DNA from: Paenibacillus aestuarii
Lineage (GTDB): Bacteria > Bacillota > Bacilli > Paenibacillales > NBRC-103111
Assembly (NCBI RefSeq): GCF_027789125.1
Contig: NZ_JAQFVF010000088.1
Location: forward strand, 186,001-250,000
Reading direction: 5' to 3'
DNA: 64,000 nucleotides
Shown here: piece by piece, positions 18,145 to 25,647 of the stretch
Layout of the letters: each line of letters starts with the position of its first letter
How positions within the stretch are numbered: position 1 is the stretch's first letter
Notes under the pieces: model-generated
The model's input: only the letters and a program-made list of their open reading frames with translations
Database searches by the model: none
What the model was told of the DNA's origin: nothing
Translations under genes and position numbers: made by a program

Positions 18145-19134
18145 ATGGACAGTTTTGAAGCGCTGTTCGTCGAACGAACAAATGAAACATTTGCGATAGG
18201 GATCAAGGAACTTAAGTTAGAGGATCTTCCTCCAGGTGAAGTGACCGTCCGTGTGCATTACTCCAGCATGAATTATAAAGACGCGTTGGCCTGCAGCCCG
18301 AATGGCCGCGTTGTCCGTTCATATCCGATCGTGCCGGGCATCGACCTGGCGGGCACCGTAGCCGCCTCCAGCGATCCTCGTTTTGTGGAGGGGGATGAAG
18401 TGCTCGTCACCAGCTATGAGCTGGGGACGGGGCGTTACGGCGGGTTCAGCGCGTATGCGCGCGTGCCCGCAGATTGGGTCGTGCCGCTGCCGCAAGGCCT
18501 CACGCATCGTGAGGCGATGCTGCTCGGCACGGCCGGGTTTACCGCTGCCTTGTCGGTGCAGCGGATGGAAGACAACGGGCTTCGCCCGGAGCAAGGCCCG
18601 GTGCTGGTGCGCGGCGCGACAGGCGGCGTGGGGAGCAACAGCGTGTCCATGCTGGCCGCGCTAGGGTACCAAGTCGAAGCCAGTACGGGCAAAGCGGAGG
18701 ATCACGGCTACCTGACCGCACTCGGCGCTGCGGCCGTGCTGCCGCGGGAGGCGCTGTCGCCGGCAACGCAGAAGCCGCTTGACAAAGAGTACTGGGCAGG
18801 CGCCGTGGACCCTGTCGGCGGAGCAGCGCTGACGTACGTACTGAGTCGAATCCGGTACGGCGGCTCGGTCGCGCTGAGCGGTCTTACGGGCGGCAACGAT
18901 TTCGCCGCGACGGTGTTCCCGTTTATTTTGCGGGGCGTCAACCTGTTGGGAATTGACTCTGTGTATTACCCGGCGGCGGCTAGACGCCAGCTCTGGGAGC
19001 GGATGGCAACCGAGCTGAAACCGGTGGGCTTGGAGAAGACAGTCTACAAAGAAGTGGAACTGGCTGGCGTAGTGGATGCGGCTCAAGAAGTTTTGAACGG
19101 ACAAGTCCGAGGCCGCATTCTCGTCAAGTTGTGA
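18145..19134 (+). CDS. YhdH/YhfP-family quinone oxidoreductase (acryloyl-CoA reductase-like)
   Basis: 329 residues from the ATG at 18145, preceded by GGGAGGGG; the frame extends 10 codons further upstream without support. It is a zinc-free medium-chain dehydrogenase: SSMNYKDALA near the start, GIDLAGTV, and the NADPH-binding GATGGVGSNSVSML. This matches the YhdH/YhfP/AcuI group, in which AcuI reduces acryloyl-CoA. Its stop overlaps the upstream edge of the nitrilase reading frame, so the two are probably one operon. Confidence 0.88.
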   Translation: MDSFEALFVERTNETFAIGIKELKLEDLPPGEVTVRVHYSSMNYKDALACSPNGRVVRSYPIVPGIDLAGTVAASSDPRFVEGDEVLVTSYELGTGRYGGFSAYARVPADWVVPLPQGLTHREAMLLGTAGFTAALSVQRMEDNGLRPEQGPVLVRGATGGVGSNSVSMLAALGYQVEASTGKAEDHGYLTALGAAAVLPREALSPATQKPLDKEYWAGAVDPVGGAALTYVLSRIRYGGSVALSGLTGGNDFAATVFPFILRGVNLLGIDSVYYPAAARRQLWERMATELKPVGLEKTVYKEVELAGVVDAAQEVLNGQVRGRILVKL

Positions 19135-19148
19135 AGGAGTTGAAGCAG

Positions 19149-20006
19149 ATGAAAATGAGAGTTTCCGCCGTGCAGTACCATTTACATACGATCAAGAGCT
19201 TTGAGGAATTTGCCGCTCAAGTGGAGCATTATGTCAAATGCGCCGAGGAGTTTGAAGCGGATTTTGTCTTATTTCCCGAGCTGTTTACGACACAGCTGAT
19301 GTCAATTGGCGACAAAAACGGCAAGGCGCTTCCGATCGAGGCTTTGCCTGGCTATACGGAGCAATACCGCTCCCTCTTTCAAGGACTGGCCCAGCGTACA
19401 GGCATGCATTTGATCGGCGGCACGCACATTACGGAGGAGAATGGGAAGCTTTTTAATACAGCGTTTCTATTTTATCCGGACGGCCGTATTGCTGAGCAGA
19501 AAAAACTGCATATCACGCCAACTGAAGTGAAAGAGTGGAACATGGGCGCCGGTGACAATCTGCAGGTGTTCGATACGGACAAGGGTCGCATCGCCATTCT
19601 CGTGTGCTATGATGTTGAGTTTCCGGAAATTGTAAGAATGGCCAAAGCCCGCGGGGCTGACGTGCTGTTTGCGCCATCTTGTACGGATGACAGGCATGGT
19701 TTTCATCGGGTGCGCTATACCTGCCATGCGCGTACGATCGAGAATCAGATCTACGTGGTCACAACAGGAACAGTCGGCGGGCTGCCTACCGTAGATTTCA
19801 TGCGCGCGAACTTTGGCCAAGCGGCGGTCATTACGCCTAACGATGTGCCGTTCCCGCCTAAAGGCATTTTGGTGGAAGGCGAAATCAACGATGACATGAT
19901 CGTTACGGCCGACCTGGACTTGGATCTGCTCTACCTTGTTCGCGAAAAAGGTTCTGTCACGACATGGCGTGACCGCAGAACAGATATGTATACCGACTGG
20001 ACGTAG
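19149..20006 (+). CDS. Carbon-nitrogen hydrolase (nitrilase superfamily)
   Basis: 285 residues. The ATG at 19149 lies 9 bases after AAGGAG; a GTG at 19131 lies before that site. The catalytic triad is visible: E44 in LFPELFT, K119 in QKKLHITPTE and C153 in LVCYDVEFPE. Such enzymes cleave amides or nitriles; the exact substrate cannot be read. The following gene is a GNAT acetyltransferase. In many proteobacteria a GNAT domain and a nitrilase of this kind are fused in one protein, so I infer that the two neighbours here act together. Confidence 0.9.
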   Translation: MKMRVSAVQYHLHTIKSFEEFAAQVEHYVKCAEEFEADFVLFPELFTTQLMSIGDKNGKALPIEALPGYTEQYRSLFQGLAQRTGMHLIGGTHITEENGKLFNTAFLFYPDGRIAEQKKLHITPTEVKEWNMGAGDNLQVFDTDKGRIAILVCYDVEFPEIVRMAKARGADVLFAPSCTDDRHGFHRVRYTCHARTIENQIYVVTTGTVGGLPTVDFMRANFGQAAVITPNDVPFPPKGILVEGEINDDMIVTADLDLDLLYLVREKGSVTTWRDRRTDMYTDWT

Positions 20007-20012
20007 CCCGGA

Positions 20013-20705
20013 ATGAGTATGACAGAGAAGTCACCCTACTATAAGCGACTGTATGTGTTTGATGGCGATAAGCCGGTCGAAGCGATTATCCGCAATTATA
20101 CGAGCAATGATTTTGCAGGACTCATCCGCGTTCAGCAGGAAAGCTTCCCGCCGCCGTTCCCTTCGGAGCTATGGTGGAATGAGGAGCAGTTGAACGAGCA
20201 TGTCAGCCGGTTCCCGGAAGGAGCCCTATGTGTGGAAATTGCCGGTGAAATCGCTGGTTCTATCACGGGCCTGCGCGTAAACTATGACCCTCAGCAGGCG
20301 ACGGACCATAGCTGGGCAACCATTACAGACAACGGATATATTCGCAATCATCAGCCTGATGGGGATACGCTCTACATCGTCGATATTTGTATCCGCCCTG
20401 CCCATCGCAAGTTGGGTCTCGGGAAGTGGATGATGCAATCGATGTACGAAGTCGTCGTACAGCTGCAGCTCAAGCGGCTGCTTGGCGGTGGGCGCATGCC
20501 TGGCTATCACAAGGTTGCCGCATCTATGACCATCACGGACTATGCGGAAGCGATTATTGCCGGACGGCTGAAAGACCCGGTCATCACGTTCCTCCTGCGC
20601 TGCGGGCGGACACCGGTACAAGTGGTGCCGCACTATTTGGATGATGAAGAGTCTGGCAATTATGCCATGCTGATGGAGTGGGAGAATCCATTTATACAAG
20701 TGTGA
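20013..20705 (+). CDS. GNAT-family N-acetyltransferase, partner of the nitrilase
   Basis: 230 residues. The acetyl-CoA-binding core is visible at LYIVDICIRPAHRKLGLGKWMM (motif A), with RxxGLG at the end. The start is 7 bases after the nitrilase stop with no strong Shine-Dalgarno sequence, suggesting coupled translation. The acceptor is unknown; the link to the nitrilase is supported by gene order and by natural fusions known in other bacteria. Confidence 0.85.
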   Translation: MSMTEKSPYYKRLYVFDGDKPVEAIIRNYTSNDFAGLIRVQQESFPPPFPSELWWNEEQLNEHVSRFPEGALCVEIAGEIAGSITGLRVNYDPQQATDHSWATITDNGYIRNHQPDGDTLYIVDICIRPAHRKLGLGKWMMQSMYEVVVQLQLKRLLGGGRMPGYHKVAASMTITDYAEAIIAGRLKDPVITFLLRCGRTPVQVVPHYLDDEESGNYAMLMEWENPFIQV

Positions 20706-20779
20706 GACAATCAATTAAAGCATTACATGATAACTTGTTCAATGAGAGTGCAAATTAATGAATAGGAGTTGTCTTTTTA

Positions 20780-21451
20780 ATGGAGTATCATCGAATATCT
20801 AATATTAGCGACCCATTTTTTAAAAAAATGCACGAATTAATGCAAATGGTTTTCCCACCGGAAGAAGTGCTGGAATATTCTTTGTGGAAAGAACCGCTTG
20901 AGGATCCGGGAATTCGCGTGTTCGTTGCCATTCATGAAGGCAAGGTCGTAGGCACGACGGAATACCGGTACTATGACGATTTCCAAGTGGCAATGACGGA
21001 CTTTACGATTATTGGCCAAGCCGGGCTCGGAATCGGCAGATTTCTGGCCCGCAAGCGTTGGGACGATCTCCAGGCGCTGGCAGCGGCATCGGGCAAGCCG
21101 ATGCTCGGCATGTTCGCGGAGATCTATGATCCTTACCGGGTCCATGACCACGCCTTTGGCGGCGTGAAGCCGATGGACCCGTACGTCCGCCGCGAGGTGC
21201 TGTCCCACCTCGGGTATAAACGGTTGGATTTCGGCTATGTCCATCCATCCTGGGAAAACAACGGGGAAGCTGTCGAGGTGCTCGACCTCTGCTTCCTGCC
21301 GACGGACGAGGAGCGCGAAGGCGTGCCTGCGCAGCTCGTCGTAGACTTCCTTACGCGCTACTATGCCGTGCTGGCGAATAAGCCGGCTCAATGGCACGCG
21401 ATGGTGGAAGCTTTGAAGCAGCGCGAGATCGTGGCGCTGCTGCCGATTTAA
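20780..21451 (+). CDS. GNAT-like protein
   Basis: 223 residues beginning MEYHRISNISDPFFKKM. An early segment (IRVFVAIHEGKVVGTTEYRYY) resembles the GNAT beta2-beta3 hairpin, followed by TDFTIIGQAGLGIGRFLARKRWDDL where the acetyl-CoA loop should be; the canonical Q/RxxGxG/A is altered to QAGLGIGR. It follows the GNAT gene on the same strand behind AATAGGAG, and a strong terminator closes the cluster. An acyltransferase role in the same pathway is likely but unproven. Confidence 0.7.
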   Translation: MEYHRISNISDPFFKKMHELMQMVFPPEEVLEYSLWKEPLEDPGIRVFVAIHEGKVVGTTEYRYYDDFQVAMTDFTIIGQAGLGIGRFLARKRWDDLQALAAASGKPMLGMFAEIYDPYRVHDHAFGGVKPMDPYVRREVLSHLGYKRLDFGYVHPSWENNGEAVEVLDLCFLPTDEEREGVPAQLVVDFLTRYYAVLANKPAQWHAMVEALKQREIVALLPI

Positions 21452-21458
21452 CTGCAAG

Positions 21459-21491
21459 GCCGCCGACTACTTTGAGAGTCGGCGGCTTTTT
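21459..21491 (+). terminator. Intrinsic terminator of the nitrilase/GNAT cluster
   Basis: A 10-bp perfect stem (GCCGCCGACT 21459-21468 with AGTCGGCGGC 21477-21486) followed by TTTTT. Confidence 0.88.
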
Positions 21492-21614
21492 GTATACGAA
21501 ACTTTATGTAAAATCATTGTTTCGCTAACGCCGGCGCGGGGAGACAAGTATAATAAGATTAGGTCACCATTTTCACTATTTTCACCATTTTTGAATGAAT
21601 AGAGGGATATTGAA

Positions 21615-22502
21615 TTGAAACAAGGCCTATACCCTGTCGCAGGCATGTCCGCTCAAGAGCTGGAAGCTGTCCGAGAGCTTTGGCGCGTATGCAACGAAGC
21701 GGAGCAGATTGATATTAAGCTGAACTGGAGCACGTTGTCGACCCGGTCGCCGGGCATTACAAATGACTTTTTATATTATGAGAACGATCGTGTTGTCGGA
21801 TTTTTGGGGATATACAGTTTTTTATCGACGGAGGTCGAAATTAGCGGGATGGTTCATCCCGATGCCAGACGCAAAGGGATCTTCAGCCAACTGGTGCAAA
21901 CGGCTATAGCGGAATGCAAGCGCAGAACGATTCCTAAGGCTATCTTTATTAACGAGCGGGGCTCCGCGAGCGGCAAAGCTTTTCTGAGTCAACTTGGAGC
22001 GCGGTACAGCTTCTCGGAGTATGTGATGGAACTGCAAGACGCGGACGGAGCGAATTCTACTGTTCCCCTTGGTGAAGATGTTACCCTGCGGGCAGCGGCT
22101 AAAGAGGATGTCGACTTGCTCGTCAAGCTGAATACGTCCGGTTTCGCTATGCCTGAAGAGAATGCGCGTGAATACGTGATGCAGACGCTGGAAGGGGACA
22201 AGGAGCGCACGTGGATTGCTGAAACTGGCGATGAGCACGTGGCTATCGGCAAGATCGGCGCTTTGGTGGAAGGGGATGGACGAGCGTTTATTTACGGTTT
22301 TTGCGTGCTGCCTGAATACCGTAGCAAAGGGCTAGGGCGCCAAATCCTGCGTCATACTATTGAGCTATTGAAAAGCAGAGAACAAGCAAAGACTGTGAAG
22401 CTGGAAGTCGCCGTTGAAAATGAGAAGGCGCTAGGCTTGTATGAATCCTGCGGCTTTCAAATGCTGAATGCAAACGATTATTACGAATTTTTGCTGGTTT
22501 AA
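21615..22502 (+). CDS. Tandem GNAT acetyltransferase
   Basis: 295 residues from a TTG start at 21615 (GAGGGA upstream). Two GNAT folds are joined: the N-terminal one with ISGMVHPDARRKGIFSQLV (about 76-94) and the C-terminal one with IYGFCVLPEYRSKGLGRQIL (about 222-241), both with an acetyl-CoA pyrophosphate loop. The tandem layout resembles mycothiol-synthase-like proteins, but the acceptor is unknown. Just upstream, 21564-21592 holds three imperfect copies of CACYATTTT, and TATAAT lies at 21549-21554 with a poor -35. Confidence 0.82.
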   Translation: MKQGLYPVAGMSAQELEAVRELWRVCNEAEQIDIKLNWSTLSTRSPGITNDFLYYENDRVVGFLGIYSFLSTEVEISGMVHPDARRKGIFSQLVQTAIAECKRRTIPKAIFINERGSASGKAFLSQLGARYSFSEYVMELQDADGANSTVPLGEDVTLRAAAKEDVDLLVKLNTSGFAMPEENAREYVMQTLEGDKERTWIAETGDEHVAIGKIGALVEGDGRAFIYGFCVLPEYRSKGLGRQILRHTIELLKSREQAKTVKLEVAVENEKALGLYESCGFQMLNANDYYEFLLV

Positions 22503-22522
22503 CACCGAAGGGGGTGGCCGGA

Positions 22523-23191
22523 GTGGCCAAAACGGCATGTATCGCTGGAGCGACCGGATTGGTTGGCGGGGAGCTGCTGAAGCAAGCGCTGGCGCTGGAT
22601 GATTACGGTCATATTACTGTACTGGTGCGCAAGGAGCTGCCGATCCGTCATCCGAAGCTGCGGCAGGTCGTCGTTGATTTCGAGCGGCTGTGGGAGTACC
22701 GCGAGCTTCTGGGAGCGGACGATGTCTTCTGCTGTCTGGGCACGACGATCAAAATCGCTAAGACCCAGGAGGCGTTCGAGCGCGTTGACCGCCATTACCC
22801 GCTGGCGTTAGCGCGACTCGCGAAGGAACAGGGCTGTGCCCGCTTTTTGATCATTTCCGCGATGGGAGCGAACCCGCAATCGAGCATTTTTTACAATCGG
22901 GTCAAGGGGACGCTCGAAGCTGAGCTGCGTGAGTTGCGGCTGCCTGAGCTGCACATATTCCGCCCATCACTGCTGCTCGGTGATCGGGGCGAATTCCGCC
23001 TCGGCGAGCGGCTTGCCGCTGCCCTTATGCGGGCGACGGCGTTCGCGATGGCCGGGCCGCTGCGTCCGTACCGGGCGATTCATGCCCGGACGGTCGCTTG
23101 GGCGATGCTGCGGGCTGCGCGCAGTGGCGTCCCCGGAACCCATGTATACGCATCCAACCGGATTGCAGAGCTCGGGGATTCCCGCCACTAG
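22523..23191 (+). CDS. NAD(P)-binding protein, HTATIP2/YwnB-like
   Basis: 222 residues from GTG 22523, eight bases after AAGGGGG; GTG 22514 is the alternative. It opens with the nucleotide-binding loop IAGATGLVGGELL and keeps VFCCLGTTIKIAKTQEAF and FLIISAMGAN, features of the oxidoreductase HTATIP2-like atypical SDR group. It begins 20 bases after the tandem GNAT gene and may be cotranscribed. Its last codon and stop lie in the first of two 24-bp direct repeats. Confidence 0.8.
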   Translation: MAKTACIAGATGLVGGELLKQALALDDYGHITVLVRKELPIRHPKLRQVVVDFERLWEYRELLGADDVFCCLGTTIKIAKTQEAFERVDRHYPLALARLAKEQGCARFLIISAMGANPQSSIFYNRVKGTLEAELRELRLPELHIFRPSLLLGDRGEFRLGERLAAALMRATAFAMAGPLRPYRAIHARTVAWAMLRAARSGVPGTHVYASNRIAELGDSRH

Positions 23192-23239
23192 CGGCTCCAG
23201 CTCTAGTGGTTCCGGCACTAGCGCTCCCAGCTCTAGTGG
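23186..23239. repeat. Two 24-bp direct repeats spanning the stops of convergent genes
   Basis: Repeat 1 at 23186-23209 and repeat 2 at 23216-23239 differ only at a few central bases. Each is flanked by CACTAG and CTAGTGG, so each can also fold on itself. One contains the TAG of the upstream plus-strand gene and the other the TAG of the minus-strand pyrH paralogue. No T-run follows on either strand. Confidence 0.7.
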
Positions 23240-23967
23240 AAAATAAGCTCGGAGGAGCTGCTGATGATGGTGCCGATATTTTTGCCCTCGCAGATTTCTT
23301 TCATTGAGCCTGGTTTATCAAAGTTGAACACGTGGATCGGGATGTGGTAGTCCCTAGCGAGGATGAAGGCGGACTGATCCATGACCTTCAAGTCGTTTTG
23401 AATCACATCGTTATAGTGAAGCGATTTATATTGCTGTGCATCCTTGTGATGCTTCGGGTCCTGATTGAAGACGCCGTCTACGCCGTGTTTGGCGACCAGA
23501 ATGGCTTCGCAATTCACCTCAATCGCCCGCTGCACGGAAGGATAGTCCGTCGTCACGAAGGGCTGGCCGTTGCCTCCAGCAAAAATGACGATATACCCCT
23601 TTTTCAAGTGTTGAATCGCTCGAAGACGGATAAAGGGCTCCGCCACGGAGGCGATCGGAATGGCCGTCATGACGCGCACTTCCGCATCCGTCTTAGCTTT
23701 AAGCACACCGCGCAGCATTAAGCTGTTGATGACCGTCGCCAGAGTGCCGATATTGTCGGCCTCAGCTTTTTCAATGCCCCAGCTTTCACCCATATTCCCA
23801 CGAAAAATATTGCCTCCGCCAATGACTACGCACACTTCCACGCCGAGACCGACTACGGCCATAATTTCATTCGCGATGTGGTCCAGCTGCCTCGGATCGA
23901 ACCCGAACTCGTTTTCTCCGGCTACTGCGCCTCCGCTTAGCTTGATGAGTACTCTTTTATACCGCAT
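23233..23967 (-). CDS. pyrH: UMP kinase (PyrH) paralogue
   Basis: 244 residues of the amino-acid-kinase fold. KLSGGAVAGE, VVIGGGNIFRG, IGTLATVINSL and VDGVFNQDPK align with PyrH, which phosphorylates UMP to UDP in the cytosol. Several normally fixed positions differ: FVTTDY for the usual FFSTDT, MDQSAF for MDSTA, and an altered allosteric region (VMTAIPIASVAEP). Housekeeping pyrH sits in rpsB-tsf-pyrH-frr; this copy stands alone beside an unrelated transporter, so I take it as a second, diverged copy. It is preceded by a leader peptide and terminator (24001-24090), with start ATG after GAGAGGAGAG. It could instead bind another nucleotide. Confidence 0.85.
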   Translation of the reverse strand: MRYKRVLIKLSGGAVAGENEFGFDPRQLDHIANEIMAVVGLGVEVCVVIGGGNIFRGNMGESWGIEKAEADNIGTLATVINSLMLRGVLKAKTDAEVRVMTAIPIASVAEPFIRLRAIQHLKKGYIVIFAGGNGQPFVTTDYPSVQRAIEVNCEAILVAKHGVDGVFNQDPKHHKDAQQYKSLHYNDVIQNDLKVMDQSAFILARDYHIPIHVFNFDKPGSMKEICEGKNIGTIISSSSELIFH

Positions 23968-23991
23968 ATTCTCAGCTCTCCTCTCGACAAT

Positions 23992-24026
23992 AAAAAAACA
24001 CTAAAGCAATAAATGCTCTAGTGTTT
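23992..24026 (-). terminator. Intrinsic terminator (attenuator) directly upstream of the pyrH paralogue
   Basis: Read on the minus strand, a 13-base arm (24026-24014) pairs with 24008-23996 with one mismatch across a 5-base loop and runs into seven T. It ends only about 25 bases before the start codon, with no room for a promoter between, so pyrH expression must come by readthrough. The stop codon of the leader ORF lies in its second arm. Confidence 0.85.
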
Positions 24027-24090
24027 CAAAAAAGGAAATAGGAAAGCGCTGAATCCGAATCGCCAAACGCGTCTTGACAGCAGCTCTCAT
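24001..24090 (-). CDS. Leader peptide of the pyrH paralogue (29 codons)
   Basis: ATG at 24090-24088, preceded at 7 bases by AAAGGTG; the peptide begins MRAAVKTRLAIR and ends LEHLLL, stopping at TAG 24003-24001 inside the terminator hairpin. A promoter with a 17-base spacer sits 30 bases upstream of its start codon. The message contains a pyrimidine-rich stretch with six U (24033-24028) just before the terminator, and ends with four Leu codons in the last six. A ribosome finishing the ORF would cover the first hairpin arm and prevent termination. This is the geometry of attenuation leaders; the signal sensed is inferred, not seen. Confidence 0.55.
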   Translation of the reverse strand: MRAAVKTRLAIRIQRFPISFFETLEHLLL

Positions 24091-24121
24091 ATTCCCACAC
24101 CTTTCCACGCAGATTAGTTGT

Positions 24122-24150
24122 ATTTTACCCAAAGCCTGGAAGGAACGCAA
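24122..24150 (-). promoter_or_regulatory. Sigma-A promoter of the leader peptide and pyrH paralogue
   Basis: TTGCGT (24150-24145), exactly 17 bases, TAAAAT (24127-24122), immediately after the stop codon of the upstream transporter gene. The start point is expected near 24115. Confidence 0.6.
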
Positions 24151-24153
24151 CCC

Positions 24154-25473
24154 CTATTTGTTTTCGGGCACGCGGACATGGACAATGAGCCCGATAATGA
24201 CAAGAATCAGCAAGGAGCCGAGTGCCGTGCGGCTGGCGATATTGCCAGAAGAGGCGAGCGCCCATGTGATGGAGCCGTACAAGGTAGGTCCTACAATGGA
24301 GGACACTTTGCCGGAAAAAGCAAATAAGCCGAAAAACTGCCCCCGCTTATCCTCCGGTGTAAGGGCAACAATTAATGTGCGCGAGGTGACCCACATGGCG
24401 CCCATCGACACGCCGTACAGGCTGCCGGCGATCCAAAACAGGCTTTTGCTCGTTGTGAGGGAAGCGATCGATATAGCGATAATGAGAATGACCGCTACGG
24501 CGCTGACGGCTTTCTTCGGGCCGATCCCTCTTGTAACGTAGCCAAATAAGAAAGAGCCGATAATGCTGGAAATGGTAGAAACCAGGTACAGTAAAATAAA
24601 TTGGCTGGTGCTGAAGCTCATAACCGTATTCGCATAGACCGCCATCACGGCAATCGCTGTTGCAATCGCGTCGTTAAAGAAGAAATAAGCGATCATAAAG
24701 AGGAAGGCTGCCCGGTAATTGCGCGCTTCCTTGAACGTTTCCCAGATCTCACGATAACCGCTGAGCAGCGACTTTTGTGCGTCGGCAGCTGCGGCTTTGG
24801 CCGGGCGTTCTTTATAAAGAAGCATGATAGGGAGTGAAAATAAGAGAAAGAGCAGGGCGCTTGGGATGAACGTATTTTCATAATGCTTGCCATTGATCAG
24901 CGGATAGACCACCAGTCCGACCAGTGTGCCGATATAGCCCACCGCAACGCCAACACCGGAAATAATCGGCAGCTCCCGCGAATTGCCCAAGTCGGAAATC
25001 ATCGAATCGTAGAAGATGAGGCCGGAATTATAAAAAAACTTGGCGATCATAAAAAAGAAAATGACACCGATAATCCCGACATTCAGCCCCATCCACTGTT
25101 GGTCCGTATGCCAGAGGGATGATACGCCCATAAGCAGCGTTGCTGCTATGCAAACGAGTGTAAAAGGCACGAGATAAGCTTTTTTCTTCCCCGTTCGATC
25201 GATCCAGACGCCGAATAAAGGGGAAAGCAAAACTAGAAAGAAACTGGAAATGGCATTGGAGTACGTAATGAACGTACTGGCGATTTGATTCATTTCCTCG
25301 CTTTTGCCAAGCGTTTCGCTTAAGTAAAAAGGGTAAAACACGGTCACGATATTGGACGAGAAAATGGTGTTGGCAAAATCGTACATCGCCCATGCGAAGA
25401 TCGGCAATGAAAAAAACAGCGCCCACACGTTTCGGGCCTGCGCCGGATTGGTAGGGGATTCAAGCTGCGCCAC
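24154..25473 (-). CDS. Major facilitator transporter, UMF1/Atg22-like
   Basis: 439 residues from a GTG start behind AAAGGTG. About twelve membrane helices are visible. FAWAMYDFANTIFSSNIVT near residue 25 and VWIDRTGKKKAYL in the loop between helices 2 and 3 mark the UMF1 group (vacuolar effluxer Atg22 relatives). Substrates of bacterial members are unknown; amino-acid or metabolite efflux is a guess from the yeast relative. Upstream of the start a TATACT is visible on the minus strand without a good -35. Confidence 0.87.
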   Translation of the reverse strand: MAQLESPTNPAQARNVWALFFSLPIFAWAMYDFANTIFSSNIVTVFYPFYLSETLGKSEEMNQIASTFITYSNAISSFFLVLLSPLFGVWIDRTGKKKAYLVPFTLVCIAATLLMGVSSLWHTDQQWMGLNVGIIGVIFFFMIAKFFYNSGLIFYDSMISDLGNSRELPIISGVGVAVGYIGTLVGLVVYPLINGKHYENTFIPSALLFLLFSLPIMLLYKERPAKAAAADAQKSLLSGYREIWETFKEARNYRAAFLFMIAYFFFNDAIATAIAVMAVYANTVMSFSTSQFILLYLVSTISSIIGSFLFGYVTRGIGPKKAVSAVAVILIIAISIASLTTSKSLFWIAGSLYGVSMGAMWVTSRTLIVALTPEDKRGQFFGLFAFSGKVSSIVGPTLYGSITWALASSGNIASRTALGSLLILVIIGLIVHVRVPENK

Positions 25474-25584
25474 GCGATTCCCACCTTTCTTGAGCTCACT
25501 TCATATTCCTAAAGTATATTGGCTATTGGATGAGGAAATCCCTTTGCTTTACATGAAAAATAAATGCCCTCTGGAGGCAGATGG

Positions 25585-25641
25585 CAAAGAGGCCGCCCTA
25601 GCCAGGTCATCGCTGATGACTTAGCCGAGGCAGCCTCTTGA
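25585..25641 (-). terminator. Likely terminator of the ywqB-ywqA unit
   Basis: AAGAGGC (25587-25593) pairs with GCCTCTT (25633-25639) around an inner GTCATC/GATGAC hairpin. The T-run on the minus strand is short. Confidence 0.5.
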
Positions 25642-25647
25642 TCATGC

